A stretch of 57,976 nucleotides of DNA. Origin: UBA995 sp035477115 (GTDB lineage: Bacteria; Bacillota; Sulfobacillia; UBA995). A model generated the notes under the pieces. That model was not told where the DNA came from, ran no database searches, and saw nothing but the letters and a program-made list of their open reading frames with translations. This document shows positions 33,560-41,956 of the stretch, piece after piece. The stretch is taken from the NCBI GenBank assembly GCA_035477115.1, contig DATIKW010000043.1, positions 1-57,976 on the forward strand, read 5' to 3'. The position numbers and the translations under genes are program-made. Position 1 is the first letter of the stretch. Every line of letters begins with the position of its first letter.

Positions 33560-35023
33560 TCAAGGCCGTCCAACGGACCGCAGGTAGCGCACGAATCGAT
33601 CGAGCCTGGTCAAGGTCTCTTCCTTGCCCAGCAGGGCCATGATGTCGAACAAGCCGGGTCCGGCCGTGCGACCGCTGATCGCGAGCCGCGTCGGATGGAT
33701 GATATCGGCGGCCCGGATCTGGCGATCGGCAGCCAGGCCGCGGTATGCTGCTTCCACGGCGGCCACGTTGAAGTCTGCTCGCGGAATCCGATCCAGCACC
33801 GCCCGACACGCGTCGAGCAGGTCCGGCAGTCCGTCCCGGCCGGTTTGCCGGGCGAGACCCTCCTCGTCGTAAGCAAAATCTGACTCAAAGAAGTAAGCCA
33901 GGGCAGCCGGGGCCTCGCTCAGCAGGGCGATGCGATCCCGCACGGTCGCCATCAACTCGCGCAACCTGCCCTCGTCCGGCTCGTACCCGGCGGCCCGGAG
34001 GAAAGGCTGCGCTCGCCGAGCAAGCTCCTCGGGGGGAAGCGCTCGCAAGTAGTGACCATTCAACCAGGCAATCTTCCGGTCATCATATACGGCAGAACTT
34101 GGCGAAACGCGATCCAGGGAGAAATGGGCGATTGCCTCAGCCGGCGAGAAGATGTCCGCGCCCTGGGGATGCGACCACCCGAGGAGCGTCAGGTAGTTGA
34201 CCAATGCCTCCGGAACGTACCCTTGTTCGCGGTACTCCTGGAGTGAGGTCGCCCCATGTCGCTTGCTGAGCTTGGAGCGATCCGGCGCCAGGATCATGGG
34301 GAGGTGGGCGAAAAGGGGTGGCGGGAACCCCAGCGCCTCGTATATGAGGAGCTGCCGGGGAGTATTGCTGAGATGCTCCTCGCCGCGGATGACATGGGTG
34401 ATCCGCATGAGATGGTCATCAACGGCGCAGGCGAAGTTGTAGGTGGGTCTCCCGTCCGAGCGCACCAGGACGAAGTCGTCGAGTTCATCGTGACGAAAAC
34501 GTACGGTGCCCCGGATGCCATCCTCGACCACGCTTTCCCCCTCGGTAGGAGTCTTCAGGCGGAGAGCATGGGGCTTCCCTGATGCCTTGAGTCGGCTGCG
34601 TTCTTCCTCGCTGCGATCGCGACACCTTCGATCGTAACCCGGAGTCCGCCCCTCCTCATGCGCCTCGGCGCGCCGTCCGGCGAGCGCTTCCGGATCGCAG
34701 AAACATGGATAGCCGCGGCCCGAATGCAGGATCTGCCTCCCGTATCGATGGTAGGACGCCGTCCGTTCGGACTGCCGGTAGGGCCCGAAGGGGCCTCCCC
34801 GGTCCGGCCCTTCATCCCACTCGATACCCAGCCAGGCCAATCCCTCGAGGATGGGGGATTCCCCGCCCTTACCGGTCCGGTCGGGATCGGTATCCTCAAT
34901 GCGCAGGACAAGGCGGCCTTGTCGGCTTCGAGCAAAGAGCCAGCAGAAAAGCGCCGTCCGCGCATTGCCGACGTGTAGTTCACCGGTAGGGCTCGGGGCG
35001 AACCTCACTCTTACCTGATCCAC
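33560..35023 (-). CDS. gltX: Glutamate-tRNA ligase
   Basis: A class I aminoacyl-tRNA synthetase of 487 residues. The HIGH motif is APSPTGELHVGNARTALF, the KMSKS equivalent is RSKLSKRHGA, and the zinc-like PCFCDPEAL segment and C-terminal anticodon-binding helical domain are present. It charges tRNA-Glu and may also mischarge tRNA-Gln if GatCAB is used, which the window does not show. The start is a GTG at 35023. Confidence 0.96.
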   Translation of the reverse strand: MDQVRVRFAPSPTGELHVGNARTALFCWLFARSRQGRLVLRIEDTDPDRTGKGGESPILEGLAWLGIEWDEGPDRGGPFGPYRQSERTASYHRYGRQILHSGRGYPCFCDPEALAGRRAEAHEEGRTPGYDRRCRDRSEEERSRLKASGKPHALRLKTPTEGESVVEDGIRGTVRFRHDELDDFVLVRSDGRPTYNFACAVDDHLMRITHVIRGEEHLSNTPRQLLIYEALGFPPPLFAHLPMILAPDRSKLSKRHGATSLQEYREQGYVPEALVNYLTLLGWSHPQGADIFSPAEAIAHFSLDRVSPSSAVYDDRKIAWLNGHYLRALPPEELARRAQPFLRAAGYEPDEGRLRELMATVRDRIALLSEAPAALAYFFESDFAYDEEGLARQTGRDGLPDLLDACRAVLDRIPRADFNVAAVEAAYRGLAADRQIRAADIIHPTRLAISGRTAGPGLFDIMALLGKEETLTRLDRFVRYLRSVGRP

Positions 35024-35105
35024 AGGGGTCCCAGCCTTCTCGTCCCGCAGGCTGCAAGTAGTTTACCACCCTGGGTTCAGGTCCGCAATCCGGCTCGACC
35101 AGGGG

Positions 35106-35363
35106 TCAAGCCGGCGCTTTGCGAGCCTTGGCCTGCTTGAGCAGGTAGTCGTACCGATGCTCCGCAGCTTGTACGAGGTAGATTGCGTGATCCACCAATC
35201 CCGGATCGGTCACCGCATCGAAGTAGTGCTGTGCGGCCCGCCAGTCCCTCCAGGCTTGCCCGACGACCTCTTCCAGGCAAGCCGGCGCAGCCAGGGCGGG
35301 TGCGGGCAAGTAGTCGGGGACCAGCCGGTTGGAAACGCTCCCTAACAACTCGGCAAGTCGCAT
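35106..35363 (-). CDS. DUF2508 (YaaL-like) family protein
   Basis: An 85-residue helical protein with AWRDWRAAQHYFDAVTDPGLVDHAIYLVQAAEHRYDYLLKQAKARKA, the pattern of DUF2508 proteins that follow recR in Firmicutes (YaaL in B. subtilis). The function is unknown. The ATG is at 35363. The gap to recR (35364-35506) shows no gene or clear signal. Confidence 0.82.
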   Translation of the reverse strand: MRLAELLGSVSNRLVPDYLPAPALAAPACLEEVVGQAWRDWRAAQHYFDAVTDPGLVDHAIYLVQAAEHRYDYLLKQAKARKAPA

Positions 35364-35506
35364 GCTGGTGCTCGCCTCCCCGTCCGCCGTGGGAGTCTCC
35401 GACCTCCAAGGTATTCGGTCGCCTTACGGGGGGTCCCCGGAGACGGTCGGAGGTTTCTGCCAGCAGTGTGACCTGAGACTTACCAAGCTATGCAGCGCGC
35501 CGGCGG

Positions 35507-36103
35507 TCAGAGTTCCTGGCGTCCGTGGAGGGCGCGGCTGAGGGTGACCTGATCGGCGTACTCGAGGTCGCCGCCGGCCGGCAGGCCCGATGCCGGCCGG
35601 GTGACCCGGACTCCATAGGGCTTCAGCAGTCGCGCAATATACATGGCGGTCGTCTCCCCTTCAACCGAGGGGTTGGTGGCCACAATCACCTCGCGGCAAC
35701 CGCCCTCCTCCACGCGCCTCGTAAGCTGTGCGAGGCGGATGTCCTCGGGTCCCACCCCGTCGAGCGGCGAGATGGCACCGTGCAACACGTGGTACCTGCC
35801 GTTGAATTCCCGAGTCCGCTCTACGGCCACAGTGTCCGCCGGCTGCTCCACGACGCATATCGACCCCGGATCGCGGCGGGGGTCCGAGCATAACGCGCAA
35901 GGGTCTTCCTCGGTCAAGCCACAGCAGACGCTGCACTCGGAAGTCCGTTCCCTCGCCTGAACCAGGGCGTCTGCCAGCGAGCGCGTTTCGGCCGGAGGCC
36001 GAGCCAGGAGGAAGAAGGCCATGCGCTGCGCCGTCCTGGGTCCGACGCCTGGCAGGCGGGTCAGTTCGCGGATCAGCCGGGTAATCCCGGGAGGTAACAG
36101 CAT
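35507..36103 (-). CDS. recR: Recombination mediator protein RecR
   Basis: The 198-residue protein has the helix-hairpin-helix (LTRLPGVGPRTAQRMAFFLL), a Cys4 zinc finger (CSVCCGLTEEDPCALCSD), a Toprim domain (SICVVEQPADTVAVERTREFNGRYHVLHGAISPLDGVGPEDI) and the C-terminal ATNPSVEGETTAMYIARLL. It helps load RecA at SSB-coated gaps with RecF/RecO. It is 3 bp downstream of ybaB in a dnaX-ybaB-recR operon. Confidence 0.96.
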   Translation of the reverse strand: MLLPPGITRLIRELTRLPGVGPRTAQRMAFFLLARPPAETRSLADALVQARERTSECSVCCGLTEEDPCALCSDPRRDPGSICVVEQPADTVAVERTREFNGRYHVLHGAISPLDGVGPEDIRLAQLTRRVEEGGCREVIVATNPSVEGETTAMYIARLLKPYGVRVTRPASGLPAGGDLEYADQVTLSRALHGRQEL

Positions 36104-36106
36104 GGC

Positions 36107-36415
36107 TCAGAAGGGGGGGGCGCCGCGAATGCCCGTCACCCGGGCGACCTCGTCGGCCAGCGCATTCTCCATCTTGCGCAGGGCCTCGTTCACCGCAGCC
36201 ATTACCAGGTCTTGCAGCATGGTCACGTCCGCCGGGTCAACGACTTCCGGGGCAATGGCCAGCTCCACAATTTCCCTCCGGCCGCTCACTACGGCCCGGA
36301 CCACCCCTCCACCCGCGGTGGCCTCCACCCGGCGCTCGGCAAGCTCAGCCATTGCCCGCGCTAACTGCTCCTGAACTCGCTGGACGTTCCTCAGCAGATC
36401 TCCGGCTCCCTTCAC
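36107..36415 (-). CDS. YbaB/EbfC family nucleoid-associated protein
   Basis: The 102-residue protein has an N-terminal helix (AGDLLRNVQRVQEQLARAMAELAERRVEATAGGGVVRAVVSG), a beta core and VDPADVTMLQDLVMAAVNEALRKMENALADEVARVTG. These dimers bind DNA and are placed between dnaX and recR in most bacteria, as here. It lies 15 bp after dnaX. Confidence 0.94.
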   Translation of the reverse strand: MKGAGDLLRNVQRVQEQLARAMAELAERRVEATAGGGVVRAVVSGRREIVELAIAPEVVDPADVTMLQDLVMAAVNEALRKMENALADEVARVTGIRGAPPF

Positions 36416-36430
36416 GTCAGGGCTCCCCCT

Positions 36431-37912
36431 TCATCCATCGTCCACGACTTCCCCCTCGAATAAGGTTAGCGTCTGGCTTACCAGCGGTTCACTCGGCTCA
36501 TTCCGCTTGCGACGACGACTCGCTCCGGTCAGGGGCGCGACTTCGAAGCCGATCTCCCACCCTCGCCCGGTGACCTCCGCCAAGACCTCCTCCAGGATTC
36601 CCGGACTCCCGGCGGCGACCCGCTTCATCTGCACCTCGGCATCGGCGGCAAATACCAGCGTTAGCCTGCCCTCGCCCGCTTCGATCGGACTGGCCTTCTG
36701 CAAGAAGGTGTGCAGGGGGACGCTGCGGGTGTGAACGGCCGTCAATACCCTCGGCCAATCGATCCCCGAACTCCCCGTCGCCTCCGACTCCACCGCCGCG
36801 GGCTGCCGAGCCCGACCGCTCTCCGGGGCAGGCGGGTTGGGGGCTGGCGCGACCGCCTCCTCGGCAACCTCCATGGCGCCGGTGGGAGTCAGTCGCAGAA
36901 GGGCCATTTCCAGGACCAGTCGCGGGTGAGGACTCCAGCGCATGTCGGCCTCCGCTCGCGCAATCTCCTGCAACTGCCTGATCAGCTCGGCGGGCCTCCA
37001 TCCGCCGTCACTCCCGCCCTCCACCGCCGCGACTAGTTGCCCTCGCAGGTAGTCCATGAGGTCCCGTACCAGCTGCCGTACGTCCTTACCGCCGGCGACA
37101 ACCTCCTCCACCAGTGCCAGGAGTTCCCTGGCCGACCCGTCGCGCAACCCGCCCGCCAGGCGTTCGAGGAACCGCCCATCCACGGTCCCCAGCACCTCGT
37201 GCACCTGTTCGAGGTCGAGCCGCGAGCCGGCGTAAGCCAGGCACTGCTCCAACAGCCCGAGAGCATCCCGCAGCGACCCCTCCGCCCGGCTCGCCATTGC
37301 CGCCATCGCCGCGGGGGTTACCTCTGCCCCTTCGGCCGCGGCCGCGCTCTCCAGTGCCGCGCGAATGTCCGCCTCGGGCACGCGCCGGAAGTCAAAACGC
37401 TGGCAGCGAGACAGCACCGTCACCGGCATCTTGTGCGGCTCGGTGGTCGCCAGGATGAAGATCGCATGCGACGGCGGCTCTTCGAGCGTCTTGAGCAGGG
37501 CGTTGAATGCCTCGGGGGTCAGCATGTGGGCCTCGTCGATCACATACACCCGGTAGCGACTCATGACGGGCGCGGAACGGACACGCTCGCGCAAGTCGCG
37601 CATCTCTTCAATGCCTCGATGCGAGGCGGCGTCGATCTCGACCACATCGGGCGACGCTCCCTCAAGCGCACTCCGGCAGGCGGGACACTCGTTGCAGGGC
37701 TCCGGCCCGGTCGGGGCCTGGCAATTGACGGCCCGGGCCAGCAAGCGGGCCACGGTGGTCTTGCCGGTGCCCCGGGGGCCGGAAAACAGATAAGCGTGGC
37801 CCACTCGGCCGGCCCGCAAGACATTCTGGAGGGTACGCGTGATCGCCGGCTGTCCGACGACTTCGCTGAAGCGGCGCGGACGCCATTGACGGTAGAGGAC
37901 CATGCGGGTCAC
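36431..37912 (-). CDS. dnaX: DNA polymerase III subunit tau/gamma
   Basis: The 493-residue clamp-loader ATPase has YRQWRPRRFSEVVGQPAITRTL, Walker A GPRGTGKTTVARLLARAVNC, a zinc module (CNECPACRSALEG), VVEIDAASHRGIEEMRDL, the DEAH-type YVIDEAHMLTPEAFNALLKTLEEPP and sensor TVLSRCQRFDFRRV. Domain III and a tau-type C-terminal region follow a proline-rich linker (about 360-400). Start GTG 37912 or ATG 37903 three codons later. I saw no A-rich slippery heptamer for programmed frameshifting. Confidence 0.96.
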   Translation of the reverse strand: MTRMVLYRQWRPRRFSEVVGQPAITRTLQNVLRAGRVGHAYLFSGPRGTGKTTVARLLARAVNCQAPTGPEPCNECPACRSALEGASPDVVEIDAASHRGIEEMRDLRERVRSAPVMSRYRVYVIDEAHMLTPEAFNALLKTLEEPPSHAIFILATTEPHKMPVTVLSRCQRFDFRRVPEADIRAALESAAAAEGAEVTPAAMAAMASRAEGSLRDALGLLEQCLAYAGSRLDLEQVHEVLGTVDGRFLERLAGGLRDGSARELLALVEEVVAGGKDVRQLVRDLMDYLRGQLVAAVEGGSDGGWRPAELIRQLQEIARAEADMRWSPHPRLVLEMALLRLTPTGAMEVAEEAVAPAPNPPAPESGRARQPAAVESEATGSSGIDWPRVLTAVHTRSVPLHTFLQKASPIEAGEGRLTLVFAADAEVQMKRVAAGSPGILEEVLAEVTGRGWEIGFEVAPLTGASRRRKRNEPSEPLVSQTLTLFEGEVVDDG

Positions 37913-37975
37913 CGGCCCTGCCCCCTCTCCGACCGACCCACTGGCCTCCGTATCGTCTCGAGATGCGATCGGTGC

Positions 37976-38245
37976 GGCCGTGCACCTGCTTCCGACCTGA
38001 CCGCCCGGGCGCTGGCGGCGCCGCTGACTCCGACCGGATTACCCCGCGGCACCCGGGACCTCCCGGTTACCGTTGCTCCCTTCCGGGCCTGGCGGGGTTT
38101 CCAGGATCCCGTCGCGCGGGATCCGGTCATCATCATCGCGCACGCCGGGCTGACCCCGAACGAGCCCGGCCTCGAGCAGGAATTCAACCCCGCTATAGCG
38201 GGTTGCGGGTAACAGGGCACCGCTACCTCCCCGTCTAGCACGGCC
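37976..38245 (-). ncRNA. ffs: Signal recognition particle RNA (large Firmicutes type)
   Basis: The minus strand from 38245 reads GGCCGTGCTAGACGGGGAGG, the conserved Alu-domain start, continues through the Alu loops, and reaches the S-domain hairpin with GCCCGGAAGGGAGCAACGGT and GGTGCCGCGGGG (38090-38035). The 5' GGCCGTGC pairs with GCACGGCC at 37983-37976, setting the ends at about 270 nt, the size of the long SRP RNA with an Alu domain found in Bacillus and Clostridia. It lies between tRNA-Ser(GGA) and dnaX, as in many Firmicutes. End positions are accurate to a few bases. Confidence 0.95.
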
Positions 38246-38250
38246 AATTC

Positions 38251-38342
38251 TGGCGGAAGGGGTGGGATTTGAACCCACGAGGCAGGTTACCCCGCCTACA
38301 CGCTCTCCAGGCGTGCCTGTTAAGCCGCTCCAGCACCCTTCC
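38251..38342 (-). tRNA. tRNA-Ser (anticodon GGA)
   Basis: A class II tRNA read from 38342 to 38251. The acceptor is GGAAGGG/CCCTTCC, the anticodon loop is CTGGAGA giving GGA, a long variable arm is present, the T-arm has GGTTCAAATCC, and CCA is encoded. It is 6 bp upstream of the SRP RNA and probably cotranscribed with it. Confidence 0.94.
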
Positions 38343-38359
38343 GATTCGGTGACTGTCAA

Positions 38360-38449
38360 TGGCGGAGGGGGTGGGATTCGAACCCACGGAGGGCTTGCGC
38401 CCTCAACGGTTTTCGAGACCGCCCGATTCAACCGCTCTCGCACCCCTCC
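38360..38449 (-). tRNA. tRNA-Ser (anticodon CGA)
   Basis: A class II tRNA read from 38449 to 38360. The acceptor is GGAGGGG/CCCCTCC, the anticodon loop is CTCGAAA giving CGA, the variable arm is long (GAGGGCGCAAGCCCTC), the T-arm has GGTTCGAATCC, and CCA is encoded. Its 5' 22 bases overlap the last codons of tadA. Confidence 0.94.
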
Positions 38450-38910
38450 GCGAGCGAGCGCCGCCGCACCTTGAAGAAATCCCGCAGGACGGCGGCGCAA
38501 TCCGCCTCCAAGACCCTCCCCCGTACCGCCAACCGGTGGTTGAATCGCGGGTCCTCGACCAGGTTCACCAGCGACCCGGCCGCTCCGGCCTTCGGATCGG
38601 GAGCGCCGTACACTAATCGGTCCACCCTCGCCAACACCATGGCGCCCGCACACATCGGGCAGGGCTCGAGCGTCACGTACATGGTCGTCCCCGCCAACCG
38701 CCATCCTCCCAGTCGCCGGTTAGCATCCCGGATCACCAGGAGTTCCGCGTGCGCGGTTGCGTCCCCGGTCTCCTCCCGCCGGTTGTGGGCCCGCGCGATC
38801 ACTTGCCCATCCACCACCAGCACGGCACCCACGGGGACTTCGCCCCGGATCGCGGCCTCTCTAGCCTGCTCGAGAGCCTGACCCATGAACAGCTCGTCGT
38901 CCGGCAACAT
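38428..38910 (-). CDS. tadA: tRNA-specific adenosine deaminase TadA
   Basis: TadA converts A34 of tRNA-Arg(ACG) to inosine. The 160-residue protein has the zinc and catalytic residues His54 and Glu56 (ATAHAE) and Cys84/Cys87 (EPCPMC), and the TadA-specific LVYGAPDPKAGAAGSL and RFNH...VLEADCAAVLRDFFKVRR. The ATG at 38910 has GGAGG 5 nt upstream. The substrate tRNA-Arg(ACG) is encoded at 46802-46878. The last seven codons and the stop lie inside the tRNA-Ser(CGA) gene, so tRNA processing would destroy the 3' end of any tadA-tRNA cotranscript. Confidence 0.95.
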   Translation of the reverse strand: MLPDDELFMGQALEQAREAAIRGEVPVGAVLVVDGQVIARAHNRREETGDATAHAELLVIRDANRRLGGWRLAGTTMYVTLEPCPMCAGAMVLARVDRLVYGAPDPKAGAAGSLVNLVEDPRFNHRLAVRGRVLEADCAAVLRDFFKVRRRSLAEGCESG

Positions 38911-38951
38911 TCGAACCTCCGGCCCGCGGTCGGGGACCGGCCCGTGCCCCC

Positions 38952-38982
38952 AATATATCACCGGCCATCAAGCCCGGTCAAA
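38952..38982 (-). promoter_or_regulatory. Putative promoter of tadA
   Basis: On the minus strand TTGACC (38977-38982) and TATATT (38952-38957) are 19 bp apart, with TGA before the -10 (extended -10 form). The long spacer lowers confidence. It lies at the end of the preceding gene and 42 bp before the tadA start. Confidence 0.4.
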
Positions 38983-39919
38983 CTGCTGCCGGCCTCGGCA
39001 AGGCGAGGTCCGCAGGGCCCTGAGCCGAGCCGCGGATTGCGGGGTTGACCCTGCCCACCAGTTCCTGAATGATCGCCGCGTGCCGGACCTTCTCTCTGGC
39101 CAGAAAAGCCAGTGCATCAGGCGCGGTCCATGGCTTGTACAGGGAGCCCACCGACACGCCGGGTTCGATCTTGAAGTAGCAGGGGGCGGCCACCCGGGCC
39201 AACTCCGCGGTCTCCCAGAACCGGTTCTGGCCGCCGAAGGACTCGAACAGGTAGACATGCAGGTCCATGGGCAGCTTGACCGTCCGGCGGATGGCGGCGA
39301 GTTGGGGCAGGGTGAGGTCCACTACCGGGTTGAAGGTGCCCGCCCCCATTTGCTCCAGCATGCGAGCGCCGGCCGGGTTGGCGTGCCCGCCGAAGATGGA
39401 GATCTTGAACGTGACGTCCGGCGGCAGCACGCCCTTTTCCTTCAGCTCGGCGAGGATTGCCAGCACGCCCTCGTCCCACACCAGGAAACCTCGAAAGCCA
39501 ACCTCCAGGCAGCGCTCGATGTCCGCCAGCAGGTAGCGGAGGTTATCCGCCCCCCGGATGCGCAGCCCCGATACCGCGCCCTCGGGAGTGGCGATCTGTT
39601 TGCCGAGGTCCCACTGGGGACGAGGCCCGGGAGTCATGATGACCTCCAGCCGGGCATCGGCCGCCATCTGAGCGAAGTCGCGGAGTTCTCCCCGGGTCAG
39701 CAGGGTAGCTCCCATGACCGTCGCGATGAGACGGTGCACGGCGACCCCTTGGCGGTTCATCTCGTCGACCAGGGCCTCCAGGGTCGAGAGGCGTTCGATC
39801 CCGGAGATCTCGATCCGGTAGTGGGCGCCATCGGCGAACCGGAGCGGGGAATCGGGCAGGGCGTAGTCATCTCGCGACGGGAGTCCGACCTCCTCAAGCC
39901 ACTGGGCAGCTCGGGTCAC
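38978..39919 (-). CDS. Predicted TIM-barrel protein of unknown function (U32 peptidase-like)
   Basis: A 313-residue soluble protein. Alternating strand/helix units such as GVAVHRLIATVMGATLL, DARLEVIMTPGPRP, CLEVGFRGFLVWDEGVLAILAEL, VTFKISIFGGHANPAGARMLEQMGAGTFNPVVDL and PMDLHVYLFESFGGQNRFWETAELARVAAPCYFKIEPG suggest a (beta/alpha)8 barrel, loosely like peptidase U32 family barrels. No clear catalytic signature is visible to me. Its ATG-side partner is panB (4-nt overlap, ATGA), so it belongs to a coupled panB cassette. It may process a related branched keto acid or peptide; that is speculation. Confidence 0.6.
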   Translation of the reverse strand: MTRAAQWLEEVGLPSRDDYALPDSPLRFADGAHYRIEISGIERLSTLEALVDEMNRQGVAVHRLIATVMGATLLTRGELRDFAQMAADARLEVIMTPGPRPQWDLGKQIATPEGAVSGLRIRGADNLRYLLADIERCLEVGFRGFLVWDEGVLAILAELKEKGVLPPDVTFKISIFGGHANPAGARMLEQMGAGTFNPVVDLTLPQLAAIRRTVKLPMDLHVYLFESFGGQNRFWETAELARVAAPCYFKIEPGVSVGSLYKPWTAPDALAFLAREKVRHAAIIQELVGRVNPAIRGSAQGPADLALPRPAAV

Positions 39920-40794
39920 GGTTTATCCTCCTCGCACCGTCCTTGGGAACTCTCGAGCAATGAGGCGAGTCTCGCCAGTTCCCCCTTCTTCATCGGGTAG
40001 CAGTGCTCGGGAGAAGGGAAGTCCCGGGCGGCGACATCGCCCAGGTACGCCTGGAAAGCCTCGAGTATGGTGCGGTTCAGGTCGGCGTACTTCTTCACGA
40101 ACCGCGGCGTGAAGCGTTCGAAGAAGCCGAGCAGGTCGTGCACGATGAGGAGCTGGCCGTCGCAATGCGGGCCGGCGCCAATGGAGATGATGGGGATGGA
40201 CGCGCGGCGGGTCGCCTCCTCTCCCACCTCGGGCGGAACCGCCTCCAGCAGGATGGAGAATGCCCCCGCCCTTTCGAGGATCGCCGCGTCCTCGATCACC
40301 CGCAAGGCCGCTTCGGCATCCCTCCCCTGGGCCCTGAACCCGCCGAGCATGGCCAGCGACTGGGGGGTCAGGCCCAGGTGCCCCATCGCCGGTATGCCGG
40401 CGTCGGTCAGCGCCCGGACCACCGGCGCCATGCTGCGGCCGCCCTCCAGCTTGACTGCGTCGCAAGCGGCCTCCTGCATGAACCGCCCGGCGTTCCGCAC
40501 CGCTTCGGTCACGCTGATCTGATACGACAAGTAGGGCATGTCGCCGATGAGCAGCGCACCGGGGGCTCCGCGGCGGACCGCCTGGCTGTGAGCGATCATG
40601 ATGTCCATCGTCACCGGCAGTGTGCTCGAGTGCCCGTACACCGTCATCCCGACCGAATCGCCGACGAGGATGATGTCCACCCCCGCCTTCTCCTCGAGCA
40701 AGGCAGTGGGGTAGTCGTAGCAGGTAAGCATGGTAATGGGCTCGCCTTTTGCCCGCTTCTCCATGAGGTGAGGAATGGTTACCTTCTCGCGCAT
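39916..40794 (-). CDS. panB: 3-methyl-2-oxobutanoate hydroxymethyltransferase (PanB)
   Basis: PanB adds a hydroxymethyl group from methylene-tetrahydrofolate to 2-oxoisovalerate, giving ketopantoate for pantothenate and CoA. The metal and substrate residues are in place: MLTCYDYPTALL, IILVGDSVGMTVYGHSSTLPV (Asp46), DMPYLSYQ, DAVKLEGG, GHLGLTPQS and ISIGAGPHCDGQLLIVHDLLG. The 292 residues exceed the usual 265-280 because of a C-terminal extension. ATG 40794 is the conserved start; the frame upstream has no similarity. panC and panD are absent nearby. The neighbours are an opine-dehydrogenase-like gene upstream and a TIM-barrel gene downstream. Confidence 0.92.
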   Translation of the reverse strand: MREKVTIPHLMEKRAKGEPITMLTCYDYPTALLEEKAGVDIILVGDSVGMTVYGHSSTLPVTMDIMIAHSQAVRRGAPGALLIGDMPYLSYQISVTEAVRNAGRFMQEAACDAVKLEGGRSMAPVVRALTDAGIPAMGHLGLTPQSLAMLGGFRAQGRDAEAALRVIEDAAILERAGAFSILLEAVPPEVGEEATRRASIPIISIGAGPHCDGQLLIVHDLLGFFERFTPRFVKKYADLNRTILEAFQAYLGDVAARDFPSPEHCYPMKKGELARLASLLESSQGRCEEDKP

Positions 40795-40840
40795 TTCCGC
40801 CCGGACCGGCCCCGAAGGGCCGCCGGATTTCCCCCCTTCT

Positions 40841-41956
40841 CTATCGCACTCCCTCGGTAACATACCTGAGCAGCGCCTGACCGTCGAGGGTGTCGATGCC
40901 CAGCGTGTCCAGGGTTCGACCGGTGGCCCAGAAGTCGGAGCCGCAGACCGCACTGCCCAGGTGGACCATGGAGTCGATCACCGGGGTGTCGACGCCCAGC
41001 TTGTCTCCGAGCTGCGACATGGGCACGAGACCATAGGGCAGGTCTTCGGTGATATAGCGATGACTGATGGAGGTCGGACCGAGCACCCCCGCGATTATGC
41101 CTAGGGTGTCGGCCCCGTTCACGGCCGGCGCTTGGAAGGCCGCCCCCATGATGCTGGCGCTAGTCCAGAAATCCTCCTCCTCGTACTCGATGACCTCGCA
41201 GGCGAGAGCCGCGGCCAAGGCCCGGGTCTCCTGGTACAAAACCTGGATGACACGAGCAACCGCCTCGGTTATCCCCTCCCGGTACATGAAGAACTGGCCG
41301 CCGGAGTGCTGGATCCGCCCCACGTTCAACAAGGAACCGGGCGGATGGCAAATGGGATTGGGGTTACTCAGGGCAGCCGCCAGCACGTTGTCCGCCGGCT
41401 CAAGGCAGGGCCATACCGCCTTCAAAGTGGGCAGCAGTTCACCGGTGGCCTTCGCCGGCAAGGCGGCGACCGTCACCCGGGGGGCGACGAGGAGCAGGTC
41501 GACTTCGGCCCCGGCGCGCCGCCTGGTGCCGTAGGGGATGGTACTGGTCTCCGCCACCAGGATCTCCTTGGCAGGATACTCCTGGCGCAATAGCCAGGCG
41601 AGCCGCAAGGAGCCGAAATCCCCCGACCAGACGACCACCGTCTGTCCGTCTTCGAGCCGGGGCAGGAGTTCGCGGAAAAACGGGTCGTGGGCAAAAGCCG
41701 GTACCACCACGTGAATGAATCGAGTCCCCCGGACCGCCTCCGACATGTCCGTGGTCACTTTCCGCAGCTTGGCTTCCCCCGTTACCGTCGCTGCCGGTCC
41801 ACCCAGCTGGATGCAGCCTCGTTCCAGCGTGGTCCGGAAGCTGTCCTGAAACCGCGGATGTTCGTAGAGGTGCACGTCATGGCCGCGCAACGTGAGATCT
41901 GCGGCCATGCAATGGCCGCCGTGACCGCCGCCGAGGACCGCAACCGGTCCGAACAT
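40841..41956 (-). CDS. NAD(P)-dependent opine dehydrogenase family protein
   Basis: The 371-residue protein has an N-terminal Rossmann domain (VAVLGGGHGGHCMAADLTLRGHDVHLYEH) and a C-terminal octopine/nopaline dehydrogenase-type helical domain with the catalytic-type HPPGSLLNVGRI (His) and EGITEAVARVIQVLYQE segment. Opine dehydrogenases reductively join an amino acid to a keto acid; the fold is also that of ketopantoate reductase (PanE). Next to panB it could act as a ketopantoate reductase substitute or on a related keto acid; that is inference. It is 46 bp upstream of panB. Confidence 0.85.
   Translation of the reverse strand: MFGPVAVLGGGHGGHCMAADLTLRGHDVHLYEHPRFQDSFRTTLERGCIQLGGPAATVTGEAKLRKVTTDMSEAVRGTRFIHVVVPAFAHDPFFRELLPRLEDGQTVVVWSGDFGSLRLAWLLRQEYPAKEILVAETSTIPYGTRRRAGAEVDLLLVAPRVTVAALPAKATGELLPTLKAVWPCLEPADNVLAAALSNPNPICHPPGSLLNVGRIQHSGGQFFMYREGITEAVARVIQVLYQETRALAAALACEVIEYEEEDFWTSASIMGAAFQAPAVNGADTLGIIAGVLGPTSISHRYITEDLPYGLVPMSQLGDKLGVDTPVIDSMVHLGSAVCGSDFWATGRTLDTLGIDTLDGQALLRYVTEGVR

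Noticed and set aside
36431..37912. Programmed frameshift in dnaX
   Set aside because: No A-rich slippery heptamer with a following hairpin was found, so only the full-length product is called.
37037..38212. 391-codon plus-strand frame over dnaX and the SRP RNA
   Set aside because: It is antisense to dnaX and covers a structural RNA gene. The translation has no recognisable fold.
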